NCBI GenBank assembly: GCA_964017045.1
Contig: OZ024808.1
Location: 25,226,396 to 25,290,395, forward strand
Length of the DNA: 64,000 bases
Source: Omphiscola glabra
Lineage: Eukaryota; Mollusca; Gastropoda; Lymnaeidae
Direction of reading: 5' to 3'
Part shown: in pieces, positions 12,201-27,000 of the stretch
Numbering within the stretch: the stretch's first letter is position 1
How the letters are laid out: every line of letters begins with the position of its first letter
Program-made: the position numbers and the translations under genes
The notes under the pieces: model-generated
The model's input: the letters and a program-made list of their open reading frames with translations, nothing else
Databases searched by the model: none
Told to the model about the DNA's origin: nothing

Positions 12201-15200
12201 TTCCACTACACATCCGTAATATATTATTATTATTTTAAGACTTTTTTTTATGGCGTAGTACCCCAACCTTGGGCTGGTCTAACCATGCTGTACATATGAT
12301 TTACCGACCATCACAGCCTTTAAAACTGCACTCAAAACAAATCTCTTTAAACTCTACTTCCCCGACTGATTCCCCCACCCCCTAACCGATATACGATGCT
12401 GCTGGGTGCCGTCCATGGCTTGAAATGTAAATAGTTACTGAATGGCTGCAGTATATATAGATTAGTTTTGTTTTATTTAATTAATGTATGTTAATTAATT
12501 TTTTTAAGTTCATCATTTTGTTTATTAAATTGTATGTACAGCGTGGTGAGCACAGCCCTTGGCTGGGGTACCACACTATATAAAACCACTGATAATAATA
12601 ATAATAATAATAAAATGTGTGGTGGGGGGAGACAATAAATCCAAGTGAATAAATAAATCATAGTGATGTTTATCTTCAAGCGACGACACATTTATAGATC
12701 ACAGTGTGTGGGCTTAATCGTCACTACAACTCTTTTGATGAATTGGCCTCTTGTTACACGGCAATTGGCTATGTTATGTGACGATTTACACTTAGGGTTG
12801 GTTCACACGATCAAATTTTCTTTCAAACATTTGATGCTATTCGTGTATGAAGCCTTGTCACAACTTTCAAATTACTATTGATCTAATTCCCCCCAAAAAT
12901 AAACCACGCACAAAATAGTGCGTTCATACAACAATTTGACGCGAAATTTGATCGTGTGAACTGACGCTTAGTTAGTTTTTGATGCGGATAAATTGAAAGC
13001 GTTGTTGATTATCCGAAATATTCAGGTCGCTTTATTACGATGGATTAACGTCAGTTAACTGAACTTATCGTTAAGCTCTTATATTGGATTTGGGATTACA
13101 CGCTTCAATCTAGAGATCATGATTATTTTTTTTTTAATTTTAAATATTTGTTTTAACGTACAAAATATAATTCATCTTTCACACACACAAAAATGCCTGT
13201 TATTATACACATATCAAGTTTTGCTTGCAGTGCGACATTGTTGTATCACGGAGTGTTTATTTTCTTTGCCATCCAGTCTCATTACATGCAAAATCATTTC
13301 ATTTGTCAATAATCCCCCCTCCCCACACACAGACTCCCAACCGGACAAGATAGTGGTCGACCCTCTCAATCGCCTCCTGTTCTTCACGGATGACGGTAAC
13401 AACGTGATTTGCTCCTGCAACCTGGACGGCACGAACTACTCCCGCGTGATCTCGTCAAATCTCGACAACCCCAGGGGAATCGTCCTTGACCCCAGGTCAA
13501 AGTAGGTAACCTAGGGATTAAAATAAAAATTTCATTGGCTAACATAAGACATCGAAGACCAGATTTAACTTTCTGGTGATACACGAGATTAGATCTTTTC
13601 AGAATTGTGGTCTCCGCCTTGCCGTGTCAAAATAATACGCTGAGAGAAAAGCTGAGTACTTTGCGTTAGAGCAGAAACCCGTGCAACAGACAGCCAACAC
13701 GACGCCCTGTGGACACACTACACACATGTGACGTGTCAAACTATCGAGTTGTATATTGAAAAGAAGTTTTAACAACACTAAATTACGTATTCGCTGTAAA
13801 GAATACAAGTTAGAATAAAATTCCATGAATCCATCCACTGAATCAATCCACTGAATCCATCCACTGAATCCATCCACTGAATCCATTCATTGTATCCATC
13901 CACTGAATCCATCCACTGAATCCATTCATTGTATCCATCCACTGAATCCATCCATTGTATCCATCAACTGAATCCATCCACTGAATACATCCACTGAATC
14001 CATCCACTGAATACATCCACTGAATCCATCTACTGGATCCATCTACTAAATCCATCCACTGAATCCATCCACTGAATTCATCCACTGAATTCATCCACTG
14101 AATTCATCCACTGAATTCATCCACTGAATCTATCCACTGAATCCATCCACTGAATACATCCACTGAATCCATCAATTGTATTCACCCATGGTATCCAACA
14201 TTTAATCCAGCCCTTGAATCCCTCCACTGAATACATATATTGGATCCATTCATTCACTGCATCAATCCATTGAATAAATTATTGATCCAATTATGTAATC
14301 CATTAATAGCATTTATTCATTGAATCCAACCATCGAATACATCTATTGAATCCATAGATCGAATCTATCCATATAATCCATCGATCGAATCCATCCATTG
14401 AATCCATCTTTTGAATCCCTCCAACGAATGCATCCATTGAATCCATCCTTGCATCTCTACAATGAATGCATCCATTAAATTAATCCATCTAATCAATCCT
14501 TTTAATCCCTCCAATGAATGCATCCATTGAATCCATCCACTGAATCTACCCATTGAATTATTTATTGATCCATTTATGCAATCCATTAATAGCATATATT
14601 CATTGAATCCAAACATCGAATACATCTATTGAATCCATCGATCGAATCTATCCATTGAATCCATCGATCGAATCCATCCTTTAAATCCTCCAATGAATGC
14701 ATCCATTGAATCCATCCTTGAATCCCTCCAATGATTGCATCCATTGAATCCATCCATTGAATCCATCCTTTGAATCCTTCCAATGAATGCATCCATTAAA
14801 TTCATCCATCTAATCCACCATTTTAATCCCTCCACTGAATGCTTCCATTGAATCCATCCGTCGAATCCATCCTTTTAATCCCTCCAATGAATGCATCCAT
14901 TGAATCCATCCATCGAATCTATCCATTATAGAACAATCTACTGGACAGACTGGGGAGCCAAGCCAAAGATAGAATCTGCCAACTACGACGGCAGCAACAG
15001 GAAAACTCTGGTGGACTCTGACATAAAATGGCCGAACGGATTAGCCATAGACTACGATGGTAGGTTAGATGGGACAATAGCGCATGGTTGATGGTAAGAT
15101 GGATTAGCGGATAAGCCACACATTTTGATGGGATAGTTTATTTGTGAAAATAATGCATCGTTGTTTGTAAAATGAAAGAATAGTCCCTGCTTCTTTGGAT

Positions 15201-18200
15201 TGATTGGTGCATTGTGGTATTAAATGACTGTATAGTGCTCCGTTGTACAAATAGCACCTGGTTGTCGGTTCGATAAGAGAAGAATGAAGGAATTTATATT
15301 AGATATGAGATAACTGATGATTGATGGTTAGTTAAAAAACAGATAATGATTTATTTATTTTGTATGTTAGAGCGTATTTATGTCCGACTTCAGATGTGAG
15401 AATAGTTTATGATTTTTGTTTAGATGTGAGAATAGATTATTGTAGCTATTTAGATGTGAAAATAGAACAAAAAGGTATGGAGGCTGAGCAATAAATCTGG
15501 TTGATCATTAAAACCACATACAGAGACGTAATCTTTTAGTTTTAAAGAGGGTACTTTTGATAGTATGATTTAATTTAAAGATATTTCTTGTTGAAAACAG
15601 TAAATTACACAAATTCCTTTTGTCTTGGCGTTAATCCTTTCAAATACAAGAACAAAAAATAGCTATAGGGTTGTTTTTTTTAAATATGTAAAATTTAATA
15701 ATACAACAGAAAGAAAAAATCGATCAATTTGCAACCGAGATTATTTTAAAAGACATCATTAAAATACACGTATTAACACTTGGAAAAGTTTTTGACTTTG
15801 TGTAAATTTTGATTTTTTGTGACATTGATTCAGTAAGATTTATTTAATTTTTTTTTTTTAACCAGCCAATAAAATCTACTTTGTTGACGGGGCACTGGGC
15901 ACAATTGAAACGATGACACTACAGGGCACCAGCAGGAGGGAAATCTTCAAGGACAGCGGTTCTCATTTCTTCTCCCTGGATATCTTTGGCGACTACCTTT
16001 ACTACACGGACTGGAACCACAAGTACTTCAAAATCTCACTTCCCACTAGCGTTGCTACCTGCTTATTCTGTTATTTGTTTGCGATTTTCTTATTTAAATT
16101 TTTAATCGAAAATTGTATAGGTTTAATGAAAATTTAAGAGACCCGGTGGATGACATATTTATTTTTCAATAAACTTTTTATCGACCAACCGATGGGAGTT
16201 ACTGTCAGAAACATGTTTAATAGTAACAACATGTCTCATTATCTTTTTTAAAATTTAAAACGGATTATTTTTGTCCCTACAGCACACTGATGAGGATCAA
16301 GACGGACGGGTCGGGGCAGACGACCGTGGGGCCCCCAAGCTTCAGAGAGCTGTCTGATATCAGAGTCCATAAATACGGCTCCGATTTAGCGGGTGAGAGA
16401 CTTTATGATTTATGATGTGCGTTTCTGACTAATATTCAACATATTATAATTTATAACATGCAACTAAAGACTATGGTTGTGTTATAAAATGTTTACGTGA
16501 CGAATAAACATTCATAAAAATTTCAACGGATTAAAAATCGCTGACGTGCTTAACTGTTAGTGTTTAAGCTTGGCTTAATTTCTTCACTTGCTCAACAGGC
16601 GTGACGACCCCGTCGCCCGTGCACTTCGACCCCAGTCACGTGTTCGTGCGCATGGGTGGCAGCGGCGACGCCACGAGCGGGCGCGTAGAAATATTCGCCA
16701 ACAGCCAGTGGGGGACGATCTGTGATGACCACTGGGACGACAGGGACGCCATGGTCGTCTGTCACATGATGGGTTTCGACAGGTAAAGCTCTTAACTCTT
16801 GTGACTTGGTGTGACCTTAGTGCACGCAGATACTTTCATGAATAGCTCCCCTTGGTTTAGAATACAACGTCGTCACCTTCCATGGGGCGTTGACAGAGCG
16901 TTGAAACAATTTTAGGAATAGTTAAAAATCTGGCATTTGTGTTCACGTTGAAATGTGTCAAGACTAGAATTAGGATAACTCAAGCTTTAACAGTATAAAA
17001 CAATATTTCGCGAGACCAGATATTCAGGGCCAGGTTGAAGCCTTGAGGTGCCCTAAGCTCTTAGGGGCCGTCCATAAATGACGTCACGCGCCTAGAGGGG
17101 GGAGGCGAGTCAGATTTTTGTGACAATGTGTGACGAGGGGGGGGACCCTCAAGCAATGTGACGTCACATGAAAAGTAGAATATTGTAGTAAAGAATTGCA
17201 CTAATTAATAACGCTAAATTACAGACATTTTTAACATATTCATTTATACAACAACCATCATTTTATTTTTAAACTACTATCACTGAGAGAATCAGTGCAG
17301 GTATGGGAGGTCCGAAAAATAGCCTCAGATCATATTACAAGACGCCAAATATGAGGAAACTCAGGGTGTAGTAGCAATGACATCTGTGAGAATTTATGGC
17401 TAAAGACGGACATTGGAGTCATAGAATTCGCCTACCACGGCAATCACCGGAAGTGGAGTGGAAGGATGACAAATGGTTGACCGTGACCGGGGGGGGGGGG
17501 AGAGATGTGGTGGTATCTTAGTAAATGCTCTAGGGCAGTGAGTCTTAACATTTTTTTACAGGGCTGCATGCCCACTCCGTTTTAAACACCCCCCCCCCAA
17601 ACGTATAAGTTATATTGTAATAAAATTAAAAATAATTAAACAATGTAGTTATCTTAGTTTTATTTCTTTAATTAACTTTATAGACAATGGAAAAAATTAC
17701 CATTAAAAGCAATGCGCCGACAAAATTCACAAGAAAAATATTCACTGCTGTATTCAAAATGCACACAAACGAATTAAAAAGAAAGCAGAAACAGTTAGCA
17801 ATTACAATCAGTGGCGTAGCCAGGGTTGGTGTCACCCGGTCCGGTAAGCTCATAGTGTCACCCCCCCCCCACACACACACACACCCTTTCCACGATGTAA
17901 TTCTTCTTGTTAAACTTAGTCCACAGTATAACAAATACAAGAACAAAAAAAAATTAATTGAAGGTCATGAGGTAAATGTATTTATTAAGAACTGTGACAT
18001 GTAATTAGAATCGCTCATTGTTATCAAAGGATAGTTTTATTTCTCAGAATGTAGATAAATATAGCTTTTAATGTCACTTACAAAGTTACTGAACACTTCA
18101 TTCGGCGTTGAACATGGTCAAAATGGTGTGTTTCTGGCCTAATAATAAGATTACCGAATTGCTGTCGCATCAACTTTGAAATTTTAATTAAAAACGCATT

Positions 18201-21005
18201 TTGATTGGTTACATGGGTGGAAAATGTACGCGTCATCTGTAATCCTTTTGTGGATTTCGGTTAGACCGAGCAGTATGTGATCTGTAAATACGCAATTTTT
18301 CAATTTGATGTCACCCCCTGAGATGGCTTCACCCCCGTGCGGTATGCACCCCTCTAGCTACGCCACTGAATGCACTTTTCTGGTCTACCACATCTCAGGG
18401 CTGGGGAGGTACATTTACCACTGGATAAGAACCACTGTTCTAGTGAAGTGTTTTTGACACAGGTGCTGTAATTTGATATCCAAGGGAGGTGACTCTCTTA
18501 AGGGTGTGTACAGGACAATAGTGGAGACAGGGACTTTTTTATAGAAAAAGGGGAAGGGGGGGTTGTAGAGATTTGTGACGTTATATTTTAAGGGGGGGGG
18601 GGGTCTAACTTTTTGTGATGATTTGTGACGATGGGGGGAGGGGGGGGTCAAAAATCGGCAAAATTTGCGTGACGTCATATATGGATGGCCCCTTAAACGA
18701 TTTTGAGGATAAGACAATATTTTATGAAATCAAAATGCAGGGATGCATTTTGGCGCATACTAGAATGTTGTCTTTTTTTAAAAATTGATTGAGTACTTTT
18801 ATAGCCTTTGTGTCCATGCTACTTTAGCATGCTCACAGCGCTCTGATGTCTCAGTACTTTTATAGCCTTTGTGTCCATGCTATTTTAGCATGCTCACAGC
18901 GCTCTGATGTCCTGAAAACTATTTAAAGAATAAAGTCCTTAATTTGTTCTTAAATCACTTTTTATCATTTTCAATGTCCCTCAAAGATTGAGGCAAACTG
19001 CTCCACAATTTAGGCGCAATAGCTTCAAAAGAGCGCACCCTTTATGACTTCTTTCTGTGTCCATCCACACAGGGATCTCTCAGTAAGGACTGTGTCGAAG
19101 AGCTCAGGTGCTGGATGGAAATATTTTTAGTAATCAGTTTTTGAAGATATACAGGTGTTGAGCCTTCTCTACAGCTTTACGCCAGGGACATAATTTTGTA
19201 ATTAACATACTCAATCACAGGAACCCAATGGAGATCTCTAAGAACTGGGGTGATTTGGTCAGATTTCTTTCGGCGTGAAACAATGAGTGCTGCAGTATTT
19301 TGTACCTTCTGGAGTCTTTGAATTTGGTTCTGGGTTAACCCCGCAAACAACTGTTACAGTAATATAATCTTGACTGGATTAGAGTGACTGCTACGGCATT
19401 GGCTGTTCTCCTTTAAATCTTGCGTCATTTTATACTTAAGTGGGCCACAGAAGAATTGCTATTGTAAACGTATCTCTTGCTGGGTAAGCTTTTGTCAGAC
19501 ATAGACTGCCCTGAAAAAGCAATTCACTTTCAGACGATGGTAAGGCTATGTGTCTTATAATTTGAAATCGAACATATTTCCAATTTTATAGGTACTGAAA
19601 TATTTAGCCTTTTTAATTTCATTTTTTAAAGGCTTAAAATTGTTGTTGGCGTATTCCTGTGATGCGTCCTGTCTTCTGATGTCATAAGCACATCGTATAT
19701 TGCCAAATGGTTTAAATGGTTCAATGATGATGTGGTATGGCAGGGATGAATCCATGGATTGAAAGTCACTGAAATATTTCCATAAGCAATTTTAAATATA
19801 CACATTGATGCAACAAATTAATTACACATATTTACCATATGTACCTCATTCTCAATACCACTCCTCCTCCGGGTAACTTTTGTATCTGACAACCATATCT
19901 GACATTTTGTCATATTAAAACTTCGACTTAATTGGAACTAACACATGTGATACTTGCTCGCTTGGAATTCAGCTCCTATCAAATATATTGGGACGAGAGC
20001 TGCAATAGGATCAACATCTTAGAAACCTTTGTGTACTTCAAAATATGTTTACTATTACCAGTCCTCACCTCTCTGTCTTCTACCTAGGGCCGTCTAGTCA
20101 GTCCTCACCTCTTTGTCTTCTCCCTAGGGCCGTCTAGCCAGTACTCACCTCTCTGTCTTCTCCCTCGGCCGTCTAGCCAGTCCTCACCTCTCTGTCTTCT
20201 CCCTAGGGCCGTCTTACCGGTCATCACCTCTCTGTCTTCTCCCCAGGGCCAATGCTAAAGCCACTAACATGAGCATCCAAGGGGACGGGTTTGGCATCAT
20301 CTCACTAGATGAGGTCAACTGCACCGGATCTGAGAATCACATCGTCGAGTGTGGATTTGGACCGGACAACTGGGCCATCCATGACTGCACACACAGGGAG
20401 GACGCCGGGGTCAACTGCGAGCCACCGCAAGCTCTTGGCTTTCAAGGTCCATTACAGGCATTTTTACTGTTTAAAGTTCTATTACATAAAATGACTGAGA
20501 ATTATGTAAGCCATTGGCTTGGATGAACAAAACAAACTTATGTTTGACTAGAGACTAGAATTATGCCAGACCTTACCAACATTAGACATGGTAGGCTTAC
20601 AATTTAAATCCCTAGGACTTAACCGGGTGCAGTATTGTTTACTCCGGGTCCGGATATTTTGAGCATAAACAATAGACCCACAGAAAGTCCTACACCCTAC
20701 CTGCCGGCCTTTAAACAATAGACCCAGAGACAGTCCTACACCCTACCTGCCGGCCTTTAAACAATAGACCCTCAGAATGTCCTACAGATAGTCACATAGA
20801 CAGTCATACACCGTTCCTGTCACTCTTTATAGATTAATGTAATAGTCATCTTCGAAAAAAATCAACCTTCTTACATGTTTTCAACCGGCACGAATAGCGC
20901 TCCCTACTGGACAGTTTTATTTTTTAATCAGAACTATTAACATAAAACATGTTAAGTAGGTTGATGCTGTTTGTCAACGGAAGCAGCCACACCACAAGCA
21001 AAATA

Positions 21006-21049
<44 letters not shown>

Positions 21050-24000
21050 AGATGATGTCTGAGTGTACCAATGTCCTACACGGAAGGCTTACAATATAAG
21101 TCATGATGTCTTCGACCGAAAGGTCAAAATATGATATTGGAATCGGGAAATTCAGTGCTCTATCGTGTCCATCGAAGCGTGAAGAAATATCCTTCTTCCC
21201 CAATACAAACTAAACCCACATTTCTGGTTGACCGCCTACGCCAAAACTACACCCACATTTCTGGTTGGCCTCCTACGCCAAAACTACACCCACATTTCTG
21301 GTTGGCCTCCTACGCCAAAACTACACCCACATTTCTGGTTGGCCTCCTACGCCAAAACTACACCCACATTTCTGGTTGGCCGCCTACGCCAAAACTACAC
21401 CCACATTTCTGGTTGGTCGCCTACGCCAAAACTACACCCACATTTCTGGTTGGCCTCCTACGCCAAAACTACACCCACATTTCTGGTTGACCGCCTACGC
21501 CAAAACTACACCCACATTTCTGGTTAGCCGCCTACGCCAAAACTACAGGTACATTTCTGGTTGGCCGCCTACGCCATAAGTACACCTACATTTCTGGTGG
21601 GCCTCCTACGCCAAAACTACACTCACATTTCTGGTTGGCCTCCTACGCCAAAACTACAGGTACATTTCTGGTTGGCCGCCTACGCCAAAACTACACCTAC
21701 ATTTCTGGTTGACCGCCTACGCAAAAATTACACCCACATTTCTGGTTGGCCGCCTACGCCATAATTACACCCACATTTCTGGTTGGCCTCCTACGCCAAA
21801 ACTACACCCACATTTCTGGTTGGCCTCCTACGCCAAAACTACACCCACATTTCTGGTTGGCCGCCTACGCCAAAACTACAGGTACATTTCTGGTTGGCCG
21901 CCTACGCCAAAACTACACCCACATTTCTGGTTGGCCGCCTACGCCAAAACTACAGGTACATTTCTGGTTGGCCTCCTACGCAAAAATTACACCCACATTT
22001 CTGGTTGGCCGCCTACGCCAAAACTACACCCACATTTCTGGTTGGCCTCCTACGCCAAAACTACACCCACATTTCTGGTTGGCCTCCTACGCCAAAACTA
22101 CACCCACATTTCTGGTTGACCGCCTATGCCAAAACTACACCCACATTTCTGGTTGGCCGCCTACGCCAAAACTACAGGTACATTTCTGGTTGGCCGCTTA
22201 CGCCATAAGTACACCTACATTTCTGGTGGGCCTCATTCGCCAAAACTACACTCACATTTCTGGTTGGCCTCCTACGCCAAAACTACAGGTACATTTCTGG
22301 TTGGCCGCCTACGCCAAAACTACACCTACATTTCTGGTTGACCGCCTACGCAAAAATTACACCCACATTTCTGGTTGGCCGCCTACGCCATAATTACACC
22401 CACATTTCTGGTTGGCCTCCTACGCCAAAACTACAGGTACATTTCTGGTTGGCCGCCTACGCCAAAACTACATCCACATTTCTGGTTGGCCGCCTACGCC
22501 AAAACTACACATACATTTCTGGTTGGCCGCCTACGTCCTAGATGCACGTTCACACTTTTACTTTTAGCTCTTAATTAATTTTTAATTCTCTTTATGTTTT
22601 TGATCCAATCCAATATTTTAACTGATCGACACGGAAACAAAATTATCCATTTTAATGTTTGTTTGTATCTGTGTTTGTTTGTATCTGTGTTTGTTTGTAT
22701 CTGTGTTTGTTTGTATCTGTGTTTGTTTGTATCTGTGTTTGTTTGTATCTGTGTTTGTTTGTATCTGTGTTTGTTTGTATCTGTGTTTGTTTGTATCTGT
22801 GTTTGTTTGTATCTGTGTTTGTTTGTATCTGTGTTTGTTTGTATCTGTGTTTGTTTGTATCTGTGTTTGTTTGTATCTGTGTTTGTTTGTATCTGTGTTT
22901 GTTTGTATCTGTGTTTGTTTGTATCTGTGTTTGTTTGTATCTGTGTTTGTTTGTATCTGTGTTTGTTTGTATCTGTGTTTGTTTGTATCTGTGTTTGTTG
23001 GTGTTTTGATTTACGTTAATAAAGTTGGCGTGTCATCATATCGAGTTTGGTCAGTTTTTTCTTCCGCCACATAAACTTAACTTTTTCATCGTTCTTCGAT
23101 CTCTCTCCTGTCTGTCATTTATCACAATTTATATCTGCACTATCTATCACCAGAGAGCAACATTGATAACTTCATCCTGTTCTGTGACGTCTACAGCGGG
23201 CTTTTGATCCGCATGGACCTCAACACCTACAGGTAACTGCAGTTTTAAAGATAGAAATATGTAGAAATGTAGACAGCTATGATACCGCGCAGATTCTTTC
23301 CGTCCATGATATGTGTCAATTCAGGTCAATTTTATGTATGTTAAGATAATATTTTGCACATAAATTGCACATAAGGTAGAACAGAGTAGATTTTTTCCTT
23401 TGAACTTTTCTATTTTATAGCATTACTTATTAAAAGGAAGTAGACAAATGTCTATTCACGATCACGTATATATATATATACACATATATACATGTATTTA
23501 CATACAAATATTTCCAATTACATTTTTTTAATGATATCTCCGATTCAGCAAAATTGACCTGATAAGGTTTATTATAATAATTACAACGGAAAAAACTCCA
23601 TTGTTTAAAATACAACACTATCTTAAACACTAAATTTGTTTTGATAAATTTAACACTATCTTAAACACTAGAGTTGTTTTGATAAATTTAACACTATCTT
23701 AAACACTAGAGTTGTTTTGATCAATTTAACACTATCTTAAACACTAGAGTTGTTTTGATAAATTTAACAATATCTTAAACAGTAGCACTGTTACAAAAAA
23801 TCCTATGCGATTTTCAGAATCAGTACTCCAAATAACAGGTACAGATCCAAATTCAAAGCACCAAAAAAAATTTTTTTGTTGTCTTGTGTCATTATCTCCA
23901 TACTTTATTGCAGTGGTTCTCAACCTTCCTAATGCCGCGACCCTTTAATACAATTCCTCATGTTGTGGCGACCCCCCAACCACAAAAATATTTTCGTAGC

Positions 24001-27000
24001 TACTTTATAACAGTGGTGTATATGTGTTTTCGGATGGTCTTATGCGACCCCCTGTAAAGGGTCATTCGACCCCCAAAGGGGTCGCGACCTACAGGTTGAG
24101 AACCGCTGCTCTATTGCATTATTGCATGTTTTATTATTATTTTGGTTTCCGCACATAGCTACACGTCTATAGTTCAAAACTCGTCACCCAACGCCGTGGC
24201 CATCACCTTTGACCCCAACGACAAACTCATCTACTTCTCTGAAGTGCTGAGCTCTTCCTCAGAGATAAGGACTTCCAACCACAGAGGGTCAATAATCAGC
24301 AAACTAGGAGTCGCGCAATCTGGTGGGTCATAGTGATGTTGGCGATGTGGGTCAGAGTGATGTTGGCGATGTGGGTCAGAGTGATGTTGACGATGTGGGT
24401 CAGAGTAATGTTGACGATGTGGGTCAGAGTGATGTTGTCTGTGTGGGTTAGAGGGATATTGGTTTGAATCGAATGCACACGATGGAAGTTTCTAGTGTTT
24501 GTGAAAAGCAAAAGAAGTGATGTAAAAAGAAAACTATTGGCCATATTGTAAAAACTTGTATTTGGATTTGTAAAAAGAACTTAAAATGATTTAAATAAAA
24601 AATGCGACAAGAAGTTTTTTCCAAAGCAATCTGTTACCTTAATTGAGGATTTTTGTCTTACTGAACAGATTATGGGAAAATAATTTTAAAAATTTGATTT
24701 TAAAGTTATTGGACCCAGTATTTAGTCACAGCAGAACAATATTGAACCCTAGTAAAATAGCGCGTCTCAAATCATCAAAGTTAGTCTCAGTTCCGCGAAA
24801 CTTCCATTAGATACAGTTAGCGATGCTAACAAGACAAAAGGCCAATGATACTACCATTAAAAACCGTTTACGATATTACCATGAGATACCGTCCATTATA
24901 CTCCCATTATATACCGTCAACAATACTAACATTAGATACCGTCAACGATACTGCCATGAGATAGCGTCAACGATACTACGATCAGATACCGTCTGCGATA
25001 CTACCATGATAAATCGTGAACGATACTACGAATAGATATCGTCAGCAATACTACCTTGACATACCGGCATCAATACTATTATGAGTTACCGTCTAAAAAA
25101 ATTCTCTGGAATTTATCATACAAAACCTCTTGTGTACCAATGCTGCAAAATCTTTGAATTGAATAAAAGTCAATTGTAATCTCTCATAAATATTTCTACC
25201 CAGGCAGCATCATAGACGGACTGGCCATTGACAGGAGTCGGAACCTGCTATTCTACACGGACGCCGGCAACAAACGGATCATGTCACTGTCACCTGAGGG
25301 TTCTGGATTCCAGGTGGTCGCCACAAACGTGGACCGGCCAAGAGGCATAGCTTTAGATAGGAAAGTTGGGTAAGAGAGAACCCTTCTAGGCATAGCTTTA
25401 GATAGGAAAGTTGGGTAAGAGAGTGTGTTGACTTGATTGTATCAACAGTATACAGAAAACTTCTAGGCATAGCTTTAGATAGGAAAGTTGGGTAAGAGAG
25501 TGTGCTGACTTGATGGCATCAACAGTAGACAGATACTTCTAAGCATATATTAGATAGGAAATTCCTTAGAAAATAAGATAAAATAGTGAGAACTGCATTG
25601 AACACTCATAGCAATGTCCTATCAAATGCTTATAAATAAGATAGGGCATTTCAGAGCAGAGATTGCAACGTTTAAAATGTCGTTTAGTATTTTTTGTTAC
25701 TTGAAGAATTGTAAATATAGACTATTTCTCATTTTCTTTGTGAATTGGGTATACAATGGGTATGCAATGGGTATACATTGTGTGACAACAGTTTACCCAA
25801 CTGTCTTCCATCTTCAGCGTGGTGTATTGGACAGACTGGGGGAATGCCTCTAAAATAGAGAGGGCGAATTATGACGGCACTAACCGCCAGGTCATAGCCA
25901 ACACTGGTCTCATTTACCCCAACGGCATTGCCATTGACATCGCAGGTACATCCAAACGTATCTTAAAATTATATTAACGGTCACTTACATCGCATGTAAA
26001 GTAAACTATAATTACTTCAAATGCGTATATTGTCATAGTTTGAAATCATTGTTTGTTAAAACTATGGTCCTATCGTTGTTGGTGTCACACAGGTATCCGC
26101 ACTTATATAACAAACATAATGCTACTACGTTTGAACTGAAAACATGCTATGTCTATGTAAATAAGTTATTTTACAATCAAGACCATATTATTACTATTTC
26201 TTATACCAATAAATCGCATAGATCAGTATTTCGCAAACTTTTCAGTTACGCCACCTGTGGACAATGTCAGAAATCGCAACAGTGAACGATGCAATATTTT
26301 TTTAAAAATATTATTTGACAATAAATATTTATTTTGTGTAAACCAACGATCTCTAATTCTTTGCTACATTGCCATAGTCGGCTCCATTTTCCAATCAATT
26401 TTTTTTTTCTATTCAAGCGATATATCTCTCCAGATATCTAATTAATACAAATCTGATATTGAAAAATTCCTAGATGTGATGAACTCCTATATTTAATAAC
26501 CTTCCAAATTTCTCTATTCACCCCGATCGTACAGCCAGCCTGTTGTATTTCTGTGATTCCGGAAGAAAGACAATCGAAGTGATGAACACAGACGGGAGTA
26601 ATCGAAAAATTCTCTATGTGGACAACGGTTCTCATTTCTTTGGCATCACCTTGACCTCCAAGTATATCTTTTACAGTGACTGGAACAAACAGTACGTATA
26701 ATGTATATATATATATTGGGAGGATTCTTCCTTGGTAGGCTAAGGTGACCAATGCTATATTCATGGTGAATGCTCAGGTGGCCTGTCAGTCCAACGGCGT
26801 GGAGAACACACATGTGCTAGTGGTGTTAGGGACGCTGATGCTTTTCTTTGATGGATTTATTGTATCCAGGCACGAGCGGTAGGTTTACTCCATGAAGAGT
26901 GTGCTCCAACACTCTGTCTGCCTGTGCTCCAACAGTGAGTCTGCTGTGCTCCAACAGTGAGTCTGCCTGTGCTCCAGCAGTGAGTCTGCCTGTGCTCCAC

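Noticed and set aside
17068..17095. TGACGTCA as a CREB site
   Set aside because: Part of the terminal inverted repeat of a transposable element (also near 18670), so more likely an element end than a host regulatory site.
21131..22578. Set of overlapping ORFs reading [17 protein letters not shown]
   Set aside because: 37-bp minisatellite; equivalent peptides appear in every frame.
22594..23074. ORFs reading [14 protein letters not shown], hydrophobic and membrane-like
   Set aside because: 16-bp repeat; the hydrophobicity is a codon artefact of a GT-rich unit.
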